Shown: positions 29,068-37,205 of the stretch, piece after piece
Layout of the letters: each line of letters starts with the position of its first letter
How positions within the stretch are numbered: the stretch's first letter is position 1
Assembly: GCF_020447205.1 (NCBI RefSeq)
Contig: NZ_JAJAEL010000039.1
Coordinates: 203,500-267,499 of the forward strand
DNA from: Thalassolituus alkanivorans
Lineage (GTDB): Bacteria; Pseudomonadota; Gammaproteobacteria; Pseudomonadales; Oceanobacteraceae
DNA: 64,000 nucleotides
Reading direction: 5' to 3'
Made by a program: the position numbers and the translations under genes
Notes under the pieces: model-generated
What the model was told of the DNA's origin: nothing
The model's database searches: none
The model's input: the letters and a program-made list of their open reading frames with translations, nothing else

Positions 29068-29631
29068 ATGGGAATGTTAAAACGCAGTGTGTTGCTGACT
29101 GCAATGCTTGGTCTGGCGCCGGTGTGGGTGGTGGCTGCCGATAATGCTCAGCTGACTCAGGAAGCCCGGCAACAGACCAAAGCCTTTGCTCAGGCATTGC
29201 AGAAAACCCTGAAGCAGGGGATTCAGGCGAGCGGCCCTGAAGCGGCGATTCAGCTGTGCAATACCGAAGCTCCGGCCATTGCCGCCGGGCTGAGCCAGAA
29301 TGGCTGGCAGGTGGCGCGCACCTCAACAAAAATCCGCAACCCGGATAATGTTGCTGATGATTGGGAACTGCAGACGCTGGAAGATTTTTCCCGCCGGCTG
29401 CAGGCCGGTGAAGACCCGGCGGGCATTGAAGCGACGACCGTTGCCGATGGCGAATTCCGTTATATGAAAGCCATTCCAACGGCGCCGCTCTGTCTGACCT
29501 GTCATGGCTCACAACTGGCACCGGCGGTAACCGCCAGGCTGGACGAGTTGTATCCTGCCGATCAGGCACGCGGCTTTAATGCCGGCGATCTGCGTGGTGC
29601 TTTCACTTTGCGTAAAACACTGGAGGAATAA
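29068..29631 (+). CDS. Periplasmic c-type haem protein, Tll0287/DUF3365-like
   Basis: A 187-residue exported protein: signal peptide MGMLKRSVLLTAMLGLAPVW up to about AADN, then a domain resembling the Tll0287-like (DUF3365) family. One haem c motif, C142-LT-C145-H146, is present near MKAIPTAPLCLTCHG. The family is thought to act as a haem-based sensor or electron carrier, but its role is not established. It starts 13 bases after the rhodanese stop with a GAGGAG site. Confidence 0.8.
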   Translation: MGMLKRSVLLTAMLGLAPVWVVAADNAQLTQEARQQTKAFAQALQKTLKQGIQASGPEAAIQLCNTEAPAIAAGLSQNGWQVARTSTKIRNPDNVADDWELQTLEDFSRRLQAGEDPAGIEATTVADGEFRYMKAIPTAPLCLTCHGSQLAPAVTARLDELYPADQARGFNAGDLRGAFTLRKTLEE

Positions 29632-29632
29632 C

Positions 29633-30070
29633 GTGTCGGAACACCGTATTGATATTCGCTGGGAAAAACAGGGTGAGTTTTCCCATGAGGGATTTGAGCG
29701 CCGCCATAGTATTCAGTTTTTACCTCAGGTCAGTCTGACCGCAGGCGGGGCCGGTAACGATTTCGGTGCCGACCCTGAACAGATGCTGGCGGCGGCGATG
29801 GCCAGCTGCCATATGCAGACCTTTCTGGCACTGGCGGCGAAAAAGCGCCTGCAGGTGTTGTCGTATGACGATTCGGCGGTGGCGGAAATGGAACAGCGCG
29901 ACGATGGAAAATTTTGGGTTGCCCGTATCCGTCTGAATCCGAAGGTGGTTTTCAGCGGCGATAAACAACCGGATGAAGCGGCGGTGATCGCCATGCACGA
30001 TAAAGCACACCAGCATTGTTTTATTGCTAACTCCACTACCAGCGACGTTCAGGTTAATCCGCTGTTCTGA
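29633..30070 (+). CDS. OsmC-family protein
   Basis: A 145-residue protein of the OsmC/Ohr superfamily, thiol peroxidases and related proteins acting on organic peroxides or persulfides. The two redox cysteines are C59 (AAAMASCHMQTFL) and C129 (HDKAHQHCFIANS). I chose the GTG at 29633, two bases after the haem protein stop and behind TGGAGGA; an upstream ATG overlaps that gene without a ribosome site. It may be the last gene of the cyd transcript. Confidence 0.9.
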   Translation: MSEHRIDIRWEKQGEFSHEGFERRHSIQFLPQVSLTAGGAGNDFGADPEQMLAAAMASCHMQTFLALAAKKRLQVLSYDDSAVAEMEQRDDGKFWVARIRLNPKVVFSGDKQPDEAAVIAMHDKAHQHCFIANSTTSDVQVNPLF

Positions 30071-30198
30071 GTGCTGTAAGCGGCGCCGATTGCCTTTATG
30101 GGTGATCTGCGTCGCCTTTTACCGTTAAGATTCAGCTACTCTTTTACGTAACCAATGTTTATCAAGTGGTTTACCTGACGGTGCTGAACTGAGCTTTG

Positions 30199-31041
30199 AT
30201 GATTCTCTCCTTTTCTAAAATGGTCGGCCTCTCCGGCGTTGATAACAACGAAAATGCCCGCGCCCGGCGCATTGGCCGTATGTTTGAATGGCCGATGATT
30301 CTGATCGCTTTCTGGATTGTATTCGAGTGGTATCTCGAAGCCCGCGCCGATGGCCCACTGCCGTACACCTACATTACCGACTGGTTTTTGTGGACTTTCT
30401 TTTTGCTGGAAACCCTGGTGCTGACCGCGGTGGTGGACGATAAGGCGCGCTATTTACGTAATAACTGGAGCAATCTGGTGATTGTGATTGCCGGTATGCC
30501 GTTGCTCTGGCAGGCCTTTCCCCACGCTGGTGGCTTACGTGCGCTGCGATTGCTGGCAATGTTCACCATGCTGATGAATATGTCCGGCTCGTTCCAGAAA
30601 ATTATGGGAAGAAATCACCTTGGGCCGACCCTGATGGTGAGTTTCATCATCATCATTATGGCCGGCACCTTAATGGCGGTGATTGATCCCAATGTGCAGA
30701 CACCGATGGATGGTATCTGGTGGGCCTGGGTAACGGTAACCACCGTGGGCTATGGTGATATTGTGCCGGGCAGCACCGCCGGGCGTTTATTCGGGTCGGT
30801 ACTGATTCTGATGGGAATCGGTTTATTTTCGATGATGACCGCCAGCTTTTCTGCGTTTTTTATGCAGCAGGAAGAAGAAGACCTGATTGCCAAAGAAACG
30901 GCGAATGCCGACCGTCTGGCTAAAATGGAAAGCCGTATGGAGCAGCTGGAAACCAAACTGGATCAGCTGCTGACCATTGCCCTGGAAGCTGAGCAGCAAC
31001 GCCGTGAACAGGGACGCGACCTGGATGGTGGCGAGCGTTAA
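30199..31041 (+). CDS. Voltage-gated-type potassium channel
   Basis: A 280-residue membrane protein with about six hydrophobic segments and the K+ selectivity filter TVGYGD (in VTVTTVGYGDIVPGS) before the last one. The S4-like segment (GGLRALRLLAMF) has only two Arg, so true voltage sensing is doubtful. The C-terminal tail is a predicted coiled coil (ADRLAKMESRMEQLETKLDQ). Convergent with the DksA-like gene, whose 3' end it overlaps by four bases. Confidence 0.88.
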   Translation: MILSFSKMVGLSGVDNNENARARRIGRMFEWPMILIAFWIVFEWYLEARADGPLPYTYITDWFLWTFFLLETLVLTAVVDDKARYLRNNWSNLVIVIAGMPLLWQAFPHAGGLRALRLLAMFTMLMNMSGSFQKIMGRNHLGPTLMVSFIIIIMAGTLMAVIDPNVQTPMDGIWWAWVTVTTVGYGDIVPGSTAGRLFGSVLILMGIGLFSMMTASFSAFFMQQEEEDLIAKETANADRLAKMESRMEQLETKLDQLLTIALEAEQQRREQGRDLDGGER

Positions 31042-31370
31042 TCAGTCTGTTCTGCGCACTGGATACATTGGGTTGTGTAAGGAACGGCCTGCAGGCGCTT
31101 TTCGTCAATCGTATTCCCACATTCGCTGCATTCGCCATAAATTCCTGCATCCAGACGCGCCAGTGCCTGATTGATCATCGTGATCTCGTGTAAAGATTCA
31201 CCGGCAATGGCATGCAGTACATCGTCATTTTCCCGCTCTACCGCTTGTTCGGCAAAATCTGCGGACAAAGGCTCATCGCGGTGACTGGCATCACGCTCAA
31301 CCTTACTGGCGCGGTTTTCCAGCATGGCTTTACGCTGTGTTAACACTTGTCTGATGGCGCTGGTATCCAT
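31038..31370 (-). CDS. TraR/DksA-family zinc finger protein
   Basis: A 110-residue protein with an N-terminal helical stretch and a C4 zinc finger, C81-SE-C84 ... C102-IQ-C105, in the DksA/TraR pattern GIYGECSECG. DksA-like proteins enter the RNA polymerase secondary channel. It is shorter than DksA (about 150), and I do not see the coiled-coil-tip DxxDxA motif clearly, so it may be one of the lesser-known homologues. Confidence 0.9.
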   Translation of the reverse strand: MDTSAIRQVLTQRKAMLENRASKVERDASHRDEPLSADFAEQAVERENDDVLHAIAGESLHEITMINQALARLDAGIYGECSECGNTIDEKRLQAVPYTTQCIQCAEQTD

Positions 31371-31511
31371 ATCACTTTCCTTTGTTAGCTTTACTTCAGG
31401 CTAGGCCAGAGGAGGGTTTTTCTCCTTGATGTGCATCAGGAAGCTGGCAACTTCCTGCGCTGAGGGCGGATGGCTTAGCCTACACTGTGCCAAACGGCGG
31501 AGAGGCACGTT

Positions 31512-32639
31512 ATGGAAGATCCACTCTATCTGAATGATCCCTATCAGGCTCTGGGACAGAAAATGCATTTTATGCAGCGACTGGAGCGTCTTTACCGGGT
31601 ATTGCGCGAGCAGTATGAAGGCGTGCAGCGTTTTGCGCTGGTGCTGTACAACCCTGAAGATGGGCTGCTGTCGACTTTTGTTTATGAAAGCGATGACACC
31701 TCGCCGCTGTTAGGTTACAGCGTGCGGCTGGATGACGTGCCGTCACTGCAGGCTCTGGCCGATAAACCGGCTTTGCGGGTGGTTAATGACATGCGCTGTT
31801 TCCGTCATAAGAGTTTATCTGTTCATACCGCAGCGTTGTTGTCGCAGGGCTACCGGGCGAGTCTCACCATGCCGGTATTCCATGATGGTGCTTTGCTGGG
31901 ATTTCTGTTCCTGAACTCACTGCAGCGGCATTATTTTTCTGAGCAGAAAATTGCCTACTGCAACCTGTGGGCGCATCTGGTTGGCCAGTTGCTGGTGCGC
32001 GAACATGATGCGGTTGCCCGTATGCAGGCGTTGGTAAAATTTGCCACCGACGTCAGCGGTCGCCGTTCGGTAGAAACCGATGCCCATGTGCGGCGCATGG
32101 CTGCCTATGCGCGCATGATTGCCCGCGCACTGCAGAAAAAACTGCAGTTAAGCGATGCCTTTATCGAATATCTGGCGCTGTTCGCTCCTCTGCATGACAT
32201 CGGTAAAATTGCCATCCCCGACAGTATTCTGCACAAAGCCGGCCCGCTGACGGCGGACGAATTCGAGCGAATGAAATCCCATGTGAAAGTCGGGCGCGAT
32301 ATTGTCGACCAGGCTCTGGAGCATTTTGCGCTCGGCGATATGGAGCACACAGAAATGCTGCGCAACATTGTTCAGTATCACCATGAAAAACTGAATGGCA
32401 GTGGTTATCTCGGGGCCGAAGGCGATGACGTACCGCTGGAAGCGCGGATTATTGCGGTGGCCGATATTCTTGATGCCTTGTTAAACCGGCGCAGCTACAA
32501 GGAAGCCTGGCCACAGGACAAAGTCTTCGCTGAATTACAGCAAATGGCGGCGCACAACGAGCTCGATCAGGCTTGTGTGGATGCCGTGTTAAAGCATCCA
32601 CAACAGGTTGATGATATTCAGCGACGCTATCCGTCCTGA
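31512..32639 (+). CDS. GAF-HD-GYP-like protein with GYL in place of GYP
   Basis: A 375-residue cytoplasmic protein with a GAF-like N-terminal half (about 30-165) and an HD domain from about 190. Metal-binding signatures are H228-D229 (PLHDIGK) and HHE (290-292). The GYP signature, usually HHE-x-x-D/N-G-x-G-Y-P, reads HHEKLNGSGYLG here: Leu replaces Pro. It is otherwise like c-di-GMP phosphodiesterases of the HD-GYP type; activity cannot be judged from sequence alone. Convergent with the CBS gene. Confidence 0.88.
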   Translation: MEDPLYLNDPYQALGQKMHFMQRLERLYRVLREQYEGVQRFALVLYNPEDGLLSTFVYESDDTSPLLGYSVRLDDVPSLQALADKPALRVVNDMRCFRHKSLSVHTAALLSQGYRASLTMPVFHDGALLGFLFLNSLQRHYFSEQKIAYCNLWAHLVGQLLVREHDAVARMQALVKFATDVSGRRSVETDAHVRRMAAYARMIARALQKKLQLSDAFIEYLALFAPLHDIGKIAIPDSILHKAGPLTADEFERMKSHVKVGRDIVDQALEHFALGDMEHTEMLRNIVQYHHEKLNGSGYLGAEGDDVPLEARIIAVADILDALLNRRSYKEAWPQDKVFAELQQMAAHNELDQACVDAVLKHPQQVDDIQRRYPS

Positions 32640-32652
32640 GTCTGCTCAGGAC
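32633..32652. other. Hairpin containing the stop codons of both convergent genes
   Basis: GTCCTGAG-tctg-CTCAGGAC is a perfect 8-bp stem with a 4-base loop. Both stop codons (TGA on each strand) lie within it. There is no clear T run, so termination strength is uncertain. Confidence 0.6.
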
Positions 32653-33068
32653 TGTTCCAGCAATTCAATCGCCAGACGGACAAAGTCTTTGGAGCTGAGC
32701 AGACCGATCAGATGATTTTCACTATCGGTAACCAGTAAGCAACCCTGACGGCTGTTGCGTAACTGCTGACCGGCGACGGTCAGTGGCATATCGGCCGGAA
32801 TGGTTTGAACATCGGTATTAATGCAGGAGCTCAGTTTGGTTTGTGCCAGATACGTCTGCAGATTATGCGCGCCAAATTTATCGGTAATACGGAATGCTTC
32901 GGTTAAAAATTCTTTCTGACTGAGCAGGCCGAATATTTTCCCTTCTGCATCAACTACCGGAATGTGGCGAACCTGATGGCGCCCCATCGTTTGTTCAGCA
33001 TCCTGCAGGGTATCGTCGGGCAGGTGAGTAAGCAGTTCGCGGGTCATCAGGTCGCTGACCAGTTTCAT
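32646..33068 (-). CDS. CBS-domain pair protein
   Basis: A 140-residue protein made of two CBS domains (about 8-58 and 80-135), with the typical VRHIPVVDAEGKIFGLLSQK and VTDSENHLIGLLSSKDFVR. Such pairs bind adenine nucleotides and sense energy state. No enzymatic domain is attached and no partner is evident from its neighbours. Confidence 0.9.
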   Translation of the reverse strand: MKLVSDLMTRELLTHLPDDTLQDAEQTMGRHQVRHIPVVDAEGKIFGLLSQKEFLTEAFRITDKFGAHNLQTYLAQTKLSSCINTDVQTIPADMPLTVAGQQLRNSRQGCLLVTDSENHLIGLLSSKDFVRLAIELLEQS

Positions 33069-33191
33069 AGCATGTTCCTGTAAAAGTACGCCGGACGGAG
33101 CAGCCGCTACGGCGGTGTGGTTATGTATTGTTTATCAGTAAAGCAGGAAATAGCCGGAGTGCTATGCTGAAACTATTCAAAGGAGGGTGGT

Positions 33192-33473
33192 ATGAGCATC
33201 AATAATCACATTCGTAATTACTATGAACAGCTGGTTGCCGAAGAGATCCTGCGTCGTTTACATGGCCAGTCGCCAGCGGTCAGCATCGAACATATGGCTG
33301 ATATCGCCTGTGTTGCTCTTAACCGACTTCCTCCCCGCTATATCCGCTTTGAGGTGGATATGGCGTTTTTTATGACCCCGGATGAGCTGGTGCAAACCAA
33401 TAATCGTGTTATCGAGGCCGTCACAGAGGCCATCGCTTTCGTTGAAAAGCACCGGCGTGAAGAAGACGAGTAG
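33192..33473 (+). CDS. ComFB-like protein
   Basis: A 93-residue cytoplasmic protein resembling the late competence development ComFB family (NYYEQLVAEEILRRL, then DIACVALNRLPPRYIRFEVD). Work in cyanobacteria identified ComFB as a cyclic-dinucleotide receptor; that result is recalled, and whether it applies here is inference. It lies 95 bases before the two-component system and has a strong AAAGGAGG ribosome site. Confidence 0.78.
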   Translation: MSINNHIRNYYEQLVAEEILRRLHGQSPAVSIEHMADIACVALNRLPPRYIRFEVDMAFFMTPDELVQTNNRVIEAVTEAIAFVEKHRREEDE

Positions 33474-33479
33474 TGACCT

Positions 33480-33502
33480 TTTCTTTACATAATGTAAAGA
33501 AA
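33480..33502. promoter_or_regulatory. Perfect 23-bp palindrome before the two-component operon
   Basis: The half-site TTTCTTTACAT (33480-33490), a central A, and its exact complement ATGTAAAGAAA (33492-33502) form a perfect inverted repeat. It starts 7 bases after the ComFB stop and ends 65 bases before the response regulator start. The TTTAC/GTAAA elements recall operators of OmpR-family regulators, so an autoregulatory site is likely; it lacks a GC stem and so is not a good terminator. Confidence 0.7.
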
Positions 33503-33567
33503 CACTCCAGCTGCTTGAAACTACAGCACTTTTTCTCCGACACTGGACCCCGGACCCGGGGGGACGT

Positions 33568-34263
33568 ATGAATCTGTTATTAGTTGATGACGATCAGGAG
33601 CTGTGCGCATTACTGCGCCGCTACCTTGAGCGTGAATTATTTAAAGTGACAACGGTACACACCGCAGACGAAGGATTGAGCGAAGCACTGACCGGTAAAT
33701 ACCAGGCGGTGATTCTGGATATTATGCTGCCGGGTGGTAACGGCCTGGAGATTCTGCGCAGTATCCGTCAGCGTAGTGATCTGCCGGTTATTATGCTGAC
33801 GGCCAAAGGGGACGAACTGGACCGTATCGAGGGGCTGGAAATCGGCGCCGATGATTATCTGCCCAAACCCTGTAACCCGCGTGAGTTATCCGCCCGCCTG
33901 CGTTCAGTCTTACGCCGTAATCGCTCCGCCGAAGTGGTATCTGCCAACATTGAGCTGGATGAGCTGGTGATTGATCTCGACCAGCATCAGGTATTGCGCA
34001 ATAACGAAGCAGTCGAATTAACGGTGACAGAATTCAACATTCTCAGTGTGCTGGCCCGTGATGCCGGCAAAGTGGTGGAAAAGAACCGTCTGGCAGAGCA
34101 GTCCATGCAACGCTCTCTGACGCTGTTTGACCGCAGTCTGGATATGCATCTGAGCAATTTGCGTAAAAAACTCGGACCCAACCGTAACGGCGATGCCCGT
34201 ATCCGTACCATTCGTGGCGTTGGCTACATGTACGCTCCGGAACAGGAGATGGCTCAGGCCTGA
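33568..34263 (+). CDS. OmpR-family response regulator
   Basis: A 231-residue regulator: receiver domain with acidic pocket D7-D8-D9, phosphoacceptor D51 (VILDIMLPGGNG), and the K of LPKPCNPRE; then a winged-helix DNA-binding domain (DRSLDMHLSNLRKKLG, IRTIRGVGYMYA). Overall it resembles the CpxR branch. The kinase gene starts 3 bases after its stop, so the two are cotranscribed. The palindrome upstream is its most likely binding site. Confidence 0.95.
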   Translation: MNLLLVDDDQELCALLRRYLERELFKVTTVHTADEGLSEALTGKYQAVILDIMLPGGNGLEILRSIRQRSDLPVIMLTAKGDELDRIEGLEIGADDYLPKPCNPRELSARLRSVLRRNRSAEVVSANIELDELVIDLDQHQVLRNNEAVELTVTEFNILSVLARDAGKVVEKNRLAEQSMQRSLTLFDRSLDMHLSNLRKKLGPNRNGDARIRTIRGVGYMYAPEQEMAQA

Positions 34264-34266
34264 TTC

Positions 34267-35643
34267 GTGCGCGGCATTTTTATCCGGATCTATCTCGCCT
34301 TCATGGTCACCAGTCTAGTGGCCACGCTGGTGACCCTGTTACTGGCAATGTATTACCGCCAGTGGTCGAACGACTCCGTTAACCTGATTGCGCCAACCGG
34401 CGGGTATATCTCCGCAGCTGAACTGATTCTGCAGCGTGGCGGTGAGCCTCTGCTGCTCGAATGGCTGTTAACCTTCGAGCGTCATCCCAGTGTGAACGCT
34501 TATGTGTTTGATGATCAGGGCATCAGCCTGTTGCCCAATGTGCCGGCTGACGTGCTGGAATATGCCTTTGCCTCTGACTCTTATCAGGCGCGGGTTAACC
34601 CGCTTGGGCAAACTGAAATCCTGGTGAAAGCACCGCTGCAGAGTCATGACGGCCGGGTTTATCTGCTGGTGGTGGAGTTCCTCCATCCGCTCGCGGTGTT
34701 TAACCTGCCGGCCTATCTCGGCTGGGGTTTTCTGGCATCGCTGCTGTTATTTGCCATCTGGGGTTTTGTACTGTCGCGCTATATGGCGCGGCCATTACTG
34801 TCTTTACAGCGCAGTGTGCGCGCCTTTGCCGATGGCCAGTGGCCGGTGCGGATTGCGCCGAAGTTATTACTGCGGCGTGATGAAATCGGCGAGCTGGGGC
34901 GTGAATTCGGGCAGATGGCCGAGCGTCTGCAGCGCCTGATTTCCGATCAGCGCCAGCTGTTGCGCGATGTTTCCCATGAGCTGCGCTCGCCGCTTGCCCG
35001 CACTGCCGTGGCGCTGGAACTGGCGCGGCTGGATGCGCTACCAGAGCAGGTGGAATATCTGGACCGTATTGAGCTGGAAACTCAGCGCCTGAACGAACTG
35101 ATTGAAGACCTGCTGAGTATGGCCCGGCTTGAAACTGTGCAGGATTACAGCCACTGGCAAACGGTCGATTGTACTGCGTTGCTGCAGCAGGTCGCCGCTG
35201 ATGCACGCTTTGAGCGACCACAGAATGTCTTGCAACTGAATGTGCCGGCAGATGCCGTCAGGGTGCAGGGTGATCCCCGCCTGCTGACATCGGCGGTTGA
35301 AAATATTGTCCGTAATGCATTGCTGCATACCGCAGCCGGCACATCGGTCGATATCGATCTGAGCAGCAGGGACGGCCAGATACAGATTGCGGTGCGTGAT
35401 CATGGGCCCGGTGTGCCGGAGCATCTGCTGGCCGATTTATTAAGACCTTTTGTTCGCAGTGAACAGGCCCGCGAACGTAGCCCCGACAGCCTGAACAGTG
35501 GGCACCGCGGTTTTGGTCTGGGCCTGGCAATTGCTGATCGTGTTATTCGTCACCACGGTGGTGACCTGCGCCTGAGTAATCATGAGCAGGGTGGGTTGGT
35601 GGTTACTATCAGGCTCCGGCAGAGGTCAGCGGCAGATGGCTGA
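34267..35643 (+). CDS. Sensor histidine kinase (CpxA-like)
   Basis: A 458-residue membrane kinase. TM1 about 8-28, periplasmic domain of about 110 residues, TM2 about 150-170, HAMP region, then the dimerisation helix with His237 (DVSHELRSPLAR), N box VENIVRNALLH, and G boxes GPGVPEHLL and GFGLGLAIADRV. The start codon is GTG at 34267. Organisation and gene order are CpxA-like, but I cannot tell the signal. Confidence 0.95.
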   Translation: MRGIFIRIYLAFMVTSLVATLVTLLLAMYYRQWSNDSVNLIAPTGGYISAAELILQRGGEPLLLEWLLTFERHPSVNAYVFDDQGISLLPNVPADVLEYAFASDSYQARVNPLGQTEILVKAPLQSHDGRVYLLVVEFLHPLAVFNLPAYLGWGFLASLLLFAIWGFVLSRYMARPLLSLQRSVRAFADGQWPVRIAPKLLLRRDEIGELGREFGQMAERLQRLISDQRQLLRDVSHELRSPLARTAVALELARLDALPEQVEYLDRIELETQRLNELIEDLLSMARLETVQDYSHWQTVDCTALLQQVAADARFERPQNVLQLNVPADAVRVQGDPRLLTSAVENIVRNALLHTAAGTSVDIDLSSRDGQIQIAVRDHGPGVPEHLLADLLRPFVRSEQARERSPDSLNSGHRGFGLGLAIADRVIRHHGGDLRLSNHEQGGLVVTIRLRQRSAADG

Positions 35644-35736
35644 AATGGCACTTTACGTCCCTTTTACGCCTGCAGGGCTGGGTATTTGCGGCAGCCTGCC
35701 GTTAAAATCCATGAATTCTTGTTACGGGGTTTGTCT

Positions 35737-36066
35737 GTGAGGTTATCGGGCTTATTGTTATGTTGTTGCGTCTGGACGGCTCATGCCGCGCCTGATGTAC
35801 ACATATTGCCAGCAGAACCCGCCTCTGTTCAGCCTTCTGTGCAACATCCCGGACTGCAGCTGGAATGGAACAACAGCCGCCCGGAACAGCGTCAGGCCCT
35901 CGATAATTTCTATCGCTCAATACAGAACATGCAGGTGCAGGAGCAGGCCATACAGCGTATGGAACGCCAGCAACGTATCGAACAGCTGCGCGGTATGTCG
36001 CCGGAGCAGCGCCAGCAACAATTCCTTAACTTCGTGCAGCAACAGCAACTCACTCCGGGTCGCTGA
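35737..36066 (+). CDS. Small exported Gln/Arg-rich protein
   Basis: About 109 residues from GTG 35737: a signal peptide (MRLSGLLLCCCVWTAHA) then a mature part rich in Gln, Arg and Glu with RPEQRQALDNFYRSI and GMSPEQRQQQFLNFVQQQQ. Its Gln-rich SPEQRQQ repeats recall the Spy/CpxP or DUF3106 kind of periplasmic helical protein. Its position after a CpxRA-like pair fits a periplasmic accessory role. An in-frame TTG at 35731 or ATG at 35686 are alternative starts; the GTG gives the cleanest signal peptide. Confidence 0.65.
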   Translation: MRLSGLLLCCCVWTAHAAPDVHILPAEPASVQPSVQHPGLQLEWNNSRPEQRQALDNFYRSIQNMQVQEQAIQRMERQQRIEQLRGMSPEQRQQQFLNFVQQQQLTPGR

Positions 36067-36164
36067 ATTCCTTTCTTTCCTTTCTGTTAACGGATTTTTT
36101 CCACAGGTCGCCAGTTGCCGGGTCAGGCAGTAGAATGCGTGTTTTTATTTTTCCGGATCTGGTT

Positions 36165-37199
36165 ATGAAAACGCGTATTACTGAACTGCTGGGCATTGAG
36201 CATCCATTGCTGCTGCCTGGTATGAGCTGGATTTCTACCCCTGAGCTGGTGGCCGCTGTCTCCAATGCCGGTGGCCTGGGAATTCTTGCCAGTGGTCCGC
36301 TGACGGTCGGTGAAACCCGTGCGGCTATTCAGCGTATCCGCGAACTGACAGATAAGCCTTTTGGTATCGGCGTTACCCTGCTGATGCCGGGCGCGAAAGA
36401 AAACGCCGAAGTCGCGCTGGAAGAAAAAGTACCGGTCATCAACTTCTCTCTGGGCAAAGGCGACTGGCTGGTTAAACGCGCCCATGAATATGGCGGCAAG
36501 GTGATTGCGACCGTCGTCAGTGAAAAACATGCGCTGTCGGCTCAGTCGATTGGCGCCGATGCATTGCTGGTGACCGGCCATGAAGCAGCGGCCCATGGTG
36601 GTGACGTTACCTCGCTGGTGCTGGTGCCAGCCATCGCGGCCAAAGTCAGTATTCCGGTGATTGCTACCGGTGGTTTTGCCGATGGTCGCGGCCTGCTGGC
36701 GGCGCTGGCGCTGGGTGCCGAGGCAGTAGCCATGGGCTCACGTTTTGCCACCAGTGCAGAAAGCCCGCTGCATCAGAAAACCAAAGAAGCCGTGGTTGCA
36801 CGCAGCGAGCAGGACACTATCTATTCGAAAAACTTTGATGGTATTCCGGCGCGTGTAATGCGCACACCACGATCGATCAAAGCGACCCGTAAACCGATGA
36901 ACTTCCTGCTGGCCTGTTGGGAAGCGACGCGTGCTGCACGCATGGTCAAGCAGCCGGTATGGAAAGTGATGATTGGTATGCTGGCGATGATGGATAAGGT
37001 CAAGCTGCTGGCCTATTTCGGCGCCAGCGTGCCGCGTCTGAAAGCAGCAACCATTGACGGTGACCTGCAGCAGGGCGTGCAGTTTATCGGCCAGACTCAG
37101 GGCCTGATTCATGATATGCCGGGCGTTGAAGAGATCGTGCAGCGTGTGCTGCGTGAAGCTGAAGAAATCCATCAGCAGCAACAACGCTTCTGGCAGTGA
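36165..37199 (+). CDS. Nitronate monooxygenase-family FMN enzyme
   Basis: A 344-residue FMN-dependent TIM-barrel enzyme of the nitronate monooxygenase (2-nitropropane dioxygenase) family. Markers are the start IEHPLLLPGMSWISTPEL, SNAGGLGILASGPLTVGE, the central GHEAAAHGGD, and the phosphate-binding VIATGGFADGRGL and ALGAEAVAMGSRF. Related members are NADH:quinone reductases, and the real substrate is unknown. The ATG at 36165 gives the family N-terminus. The next gene begins 6 bases after its stop. Confidence 0.9.
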   Translation: MKTRITELLGIEHPLLLPGMSWISTPELVAAVSNAGGLGILASGPLTVGETRAAIQRIRELTDKPFGIGVTLLMPGAKENAEVALEEKVPVINFSLGKGDWLVKRAHEYGGKVIATVVSEKHALSAQSIGADALLVTGHEAAAHGGDVTSLVLVPAIAAKVSIPVIATGGFADGRGLLAALALGAEAVAMGSRFATSAESPLHQKTKEAVVARSEQDTIYSKNFDGIPARVMRTPRSIKATRKPMNFLLACWEATRAARMVKQPVWKVMIGMLAMMDKVKLLAYFGASVPRLKAATIDGDLQQGVQFIGQTQGLIHDMPGVEEIVQRVLREAEEIHQQQQRFWQ

Positions 37200-37205
37200 G
37201 GATTT

